Assembly (NCBI RefSeq): GCF_018446385.1
Contig: NC_055989.1
Coordinates: forward strand, 132,893,004 to 132,957,003
DNA from: Zingiber officinale
Taxonomy: Eukaryota > Streptophyta > Magnoliopsida > Zingiberales > Zingiberaceae
Direction of reading: 5' to 3'
DNA length: 64,000 bases
Position numbers and translations under genes: made by a program. Under the pieces are notes generated by a model. That model made no database searches and was not told the DNA's origin. It saw nothing but the letters and a program-made list of their open reading frames with translations. Below are positions 63,154 through 64,000 of this stretch, in pieces (positions within the stretch are counted from its first letter, which is position 1; the number at the start of each line of letters is the position of its first letter).

Positions 63154-64000
63154 TTAATTTTTCGGAAGGGGTTTGGTGAAAATATCGGCTAGGTTTGACT
63201 TTGACTCAACATATGTGAGTGCAATGTCTCCCCTAGCTACGTGATCTCTAATGAAGTGATGACGCACTTCAATGTGTTTGGTCCTTGAATGATGGACTGG
63301 ATTTTTCGTTAGGTTTATTGTGCTAATGTTGTCACACAACACTTGCACTCCCTTATATGAAAGTCCATAATCTTCTAGAGTGTGAATCATCCACAACAAT
63401 TGTGATACAATCTCTCCCATGGCAATGTATTCAGCCTCGGTCGTGGAGAGAGCAACACAATGTTGCTTCCGACTTGACCAACTAACCAATGATGATCCTA
63501 AGAATTGGCAACCCCCACTAGTGCTTTTCCGATCCAATTTGTATCCAGCATAATCGGAATCGGTATAGCCTATCAAATTAAAAGACTTCGTACGAGGGTA
63601 CCACAGTCCTACTCTAATTGTGCCCTTGAGATATCTTAGAATTCTCTTAACTGCAGTTAAATGAGATTCCTTGGCACAAACTTGATATATGGCGCACATG
63701 CCCACAGCAAAAAGTATGTCCGGTCGACTAGCTGTGAGATATAGAAGACTACCAATCATGCTTCTATATTGCGTTAGATCAACTGGTTTCCCACTCTCAT
63801 CATTGTCAAGACGAGTGTTTGTCGCCATTGGAGTGGATACTTCCTTAGAGTCACTCATTTTGAATTTTTTGAGCATCTCTTGAGTGTATTTTGTCTGATG
63901 GACATAAATTCCATCTCGAGTTTGTTTGATTTCAAGTCCAAGGAAGAATGTCAATTCTCCTACTAGACTCATCTCAAACTCACTTTCCATGTGAGTGATA
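63154..64000 (-). CDS. SIRE-like pol, C-terminal part (RT end and RNase H), open at the window edge
   Basis: The frame is open through 64000, so the start lies outside; the first internal Met is at 63990. Seen: end of reverse transcriptase (FEMSLVGELTFFLGLEIKQ, QYRSMIGSLLYLTASRPDI) and RNase H with TDSDYAGYKLDRKSTSG, STTEAEY and VLCDNIS, the acidic residues that hold the catalytic metals. It ends FTKPLPKN then TAA, where relatives have a charged residue and then FSHLRRELG, which is still readable past the stop. So pol lacks only about 15 C-terminal residues, and the catalytic core looks intact. Confidence 0.92.
   Translation of the reverse strand, partial: ITHMESEFEMSLVGELTFFLGLEIKQTRDGIYVHQTKYTQEMLKKFKMSDSKEVSTPMATNTRLDNDESGKPVDLTQYRSMIGSLLYLTASRPDILFAVGMCAIYQVCAKESHLTAVKRILRYLKGTIRVGLWYPRTKSFNLIGYTDSDYAGYKLDRKSTSGGCQFLGSSLVSWSSRKQHCVALSTTEAEYIAMGEIVSQLLWMIHTLEDYGLSYKGVQVLCDNISTINLTKNPVHHSRTKHIEVRHHFIRDHVARGDIALTYVESKSNLADIFTKPLPKN

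Overview
This window reads as nuclear DNA of a flowering plant. It has GT-AG introns, plant-specific gene families (an Aux/IAA repressor, an IQD protein, a membrane-anchored type-B hexokinase) and a thick layer of nested Ty1/copia and Ty3/gypsy retrotransposons and MITEs. The repeat families look monocot-like, and a Zingiberales-type genome is plausible. That placement is inference from repeat style, not proof.

Three protein-coding host genes are well supported. (1) A 6-exon Aux/IAA gene on + (16099-18254, 308 aa) has EAR, degron and PB1 domains. (2) A 9-exon hexokinase gene on - (30905-28242, 510 aa) has an N-terminal membrane anchor. (3) A 3-exon IQD calmodulin-binding gene on + (32881-34015, 324 aa). 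Hexokinase and IQD are divergent neighbours about 2 kb apart. All three models were assembled by hand from frame continuity, splice sites and family conservation, and each keeps one open frame from ATG to stop.

Layout. 1-724: unassigned. 724-1219: near-perfect foldback element. 1225-2997: gypsy-like LTR remnant. 3000-4855: extremely AT-rich degenerate repeat. 4856-8374: minus-strand SIRE-like copia relic (gag plus 5' LTR). 8555-12105: solo LTR of a 2.4-2.6 kb family (here called L) carrying a nested Tourist-like MITE. 12423-13290: piece of a SIRE-like LTR (type D). 13792-14015: second MITE. 14408-14510: compound microsatellite. 15785-18718: Aux/IAA locus. 18719-26574: retrotransposon nest (LTR X, gypsy LTR pair with a type D LTR inside, old copia relic). 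26575-26797: second copy of the Aux/IAA 3' flank. 28242-34015: hexokinase and IQD. 34330-39038: nearly intact young copia element with almost identical LTRs. 39591-49055: Tat-type gypsy element that lost most of pol, carries an antisense gypsy-type ORF and is itself broken by three SIRE-like LTRs; it sits inside a second copy of LTR X. 49327-51003: type A solo LTR. 51635-55772: type B LTR containing a second L solo LTR. 55935-58341: further LTR fragments and AT-rich internal DNA. 58342-64000: the 3' half of a minus-strand SIRE-like element (type A LTR, polypurine tract, extra third ORF, end of pol) that runs off the right edge.

The least ordinary signals are these. The third ORF of the right-hand SIRE-like element appears to begin with an 11-nt coding mini-exon and a 147-nt intron. 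Clusters of short palindromes, each with a core specific to its LTR family, sit at comparable places in at least five SIRE-like LTR types, and the type A core recurs just upstream of the third ORF. Target-site duplications also allow the nesting order to be read directly for many insertions.
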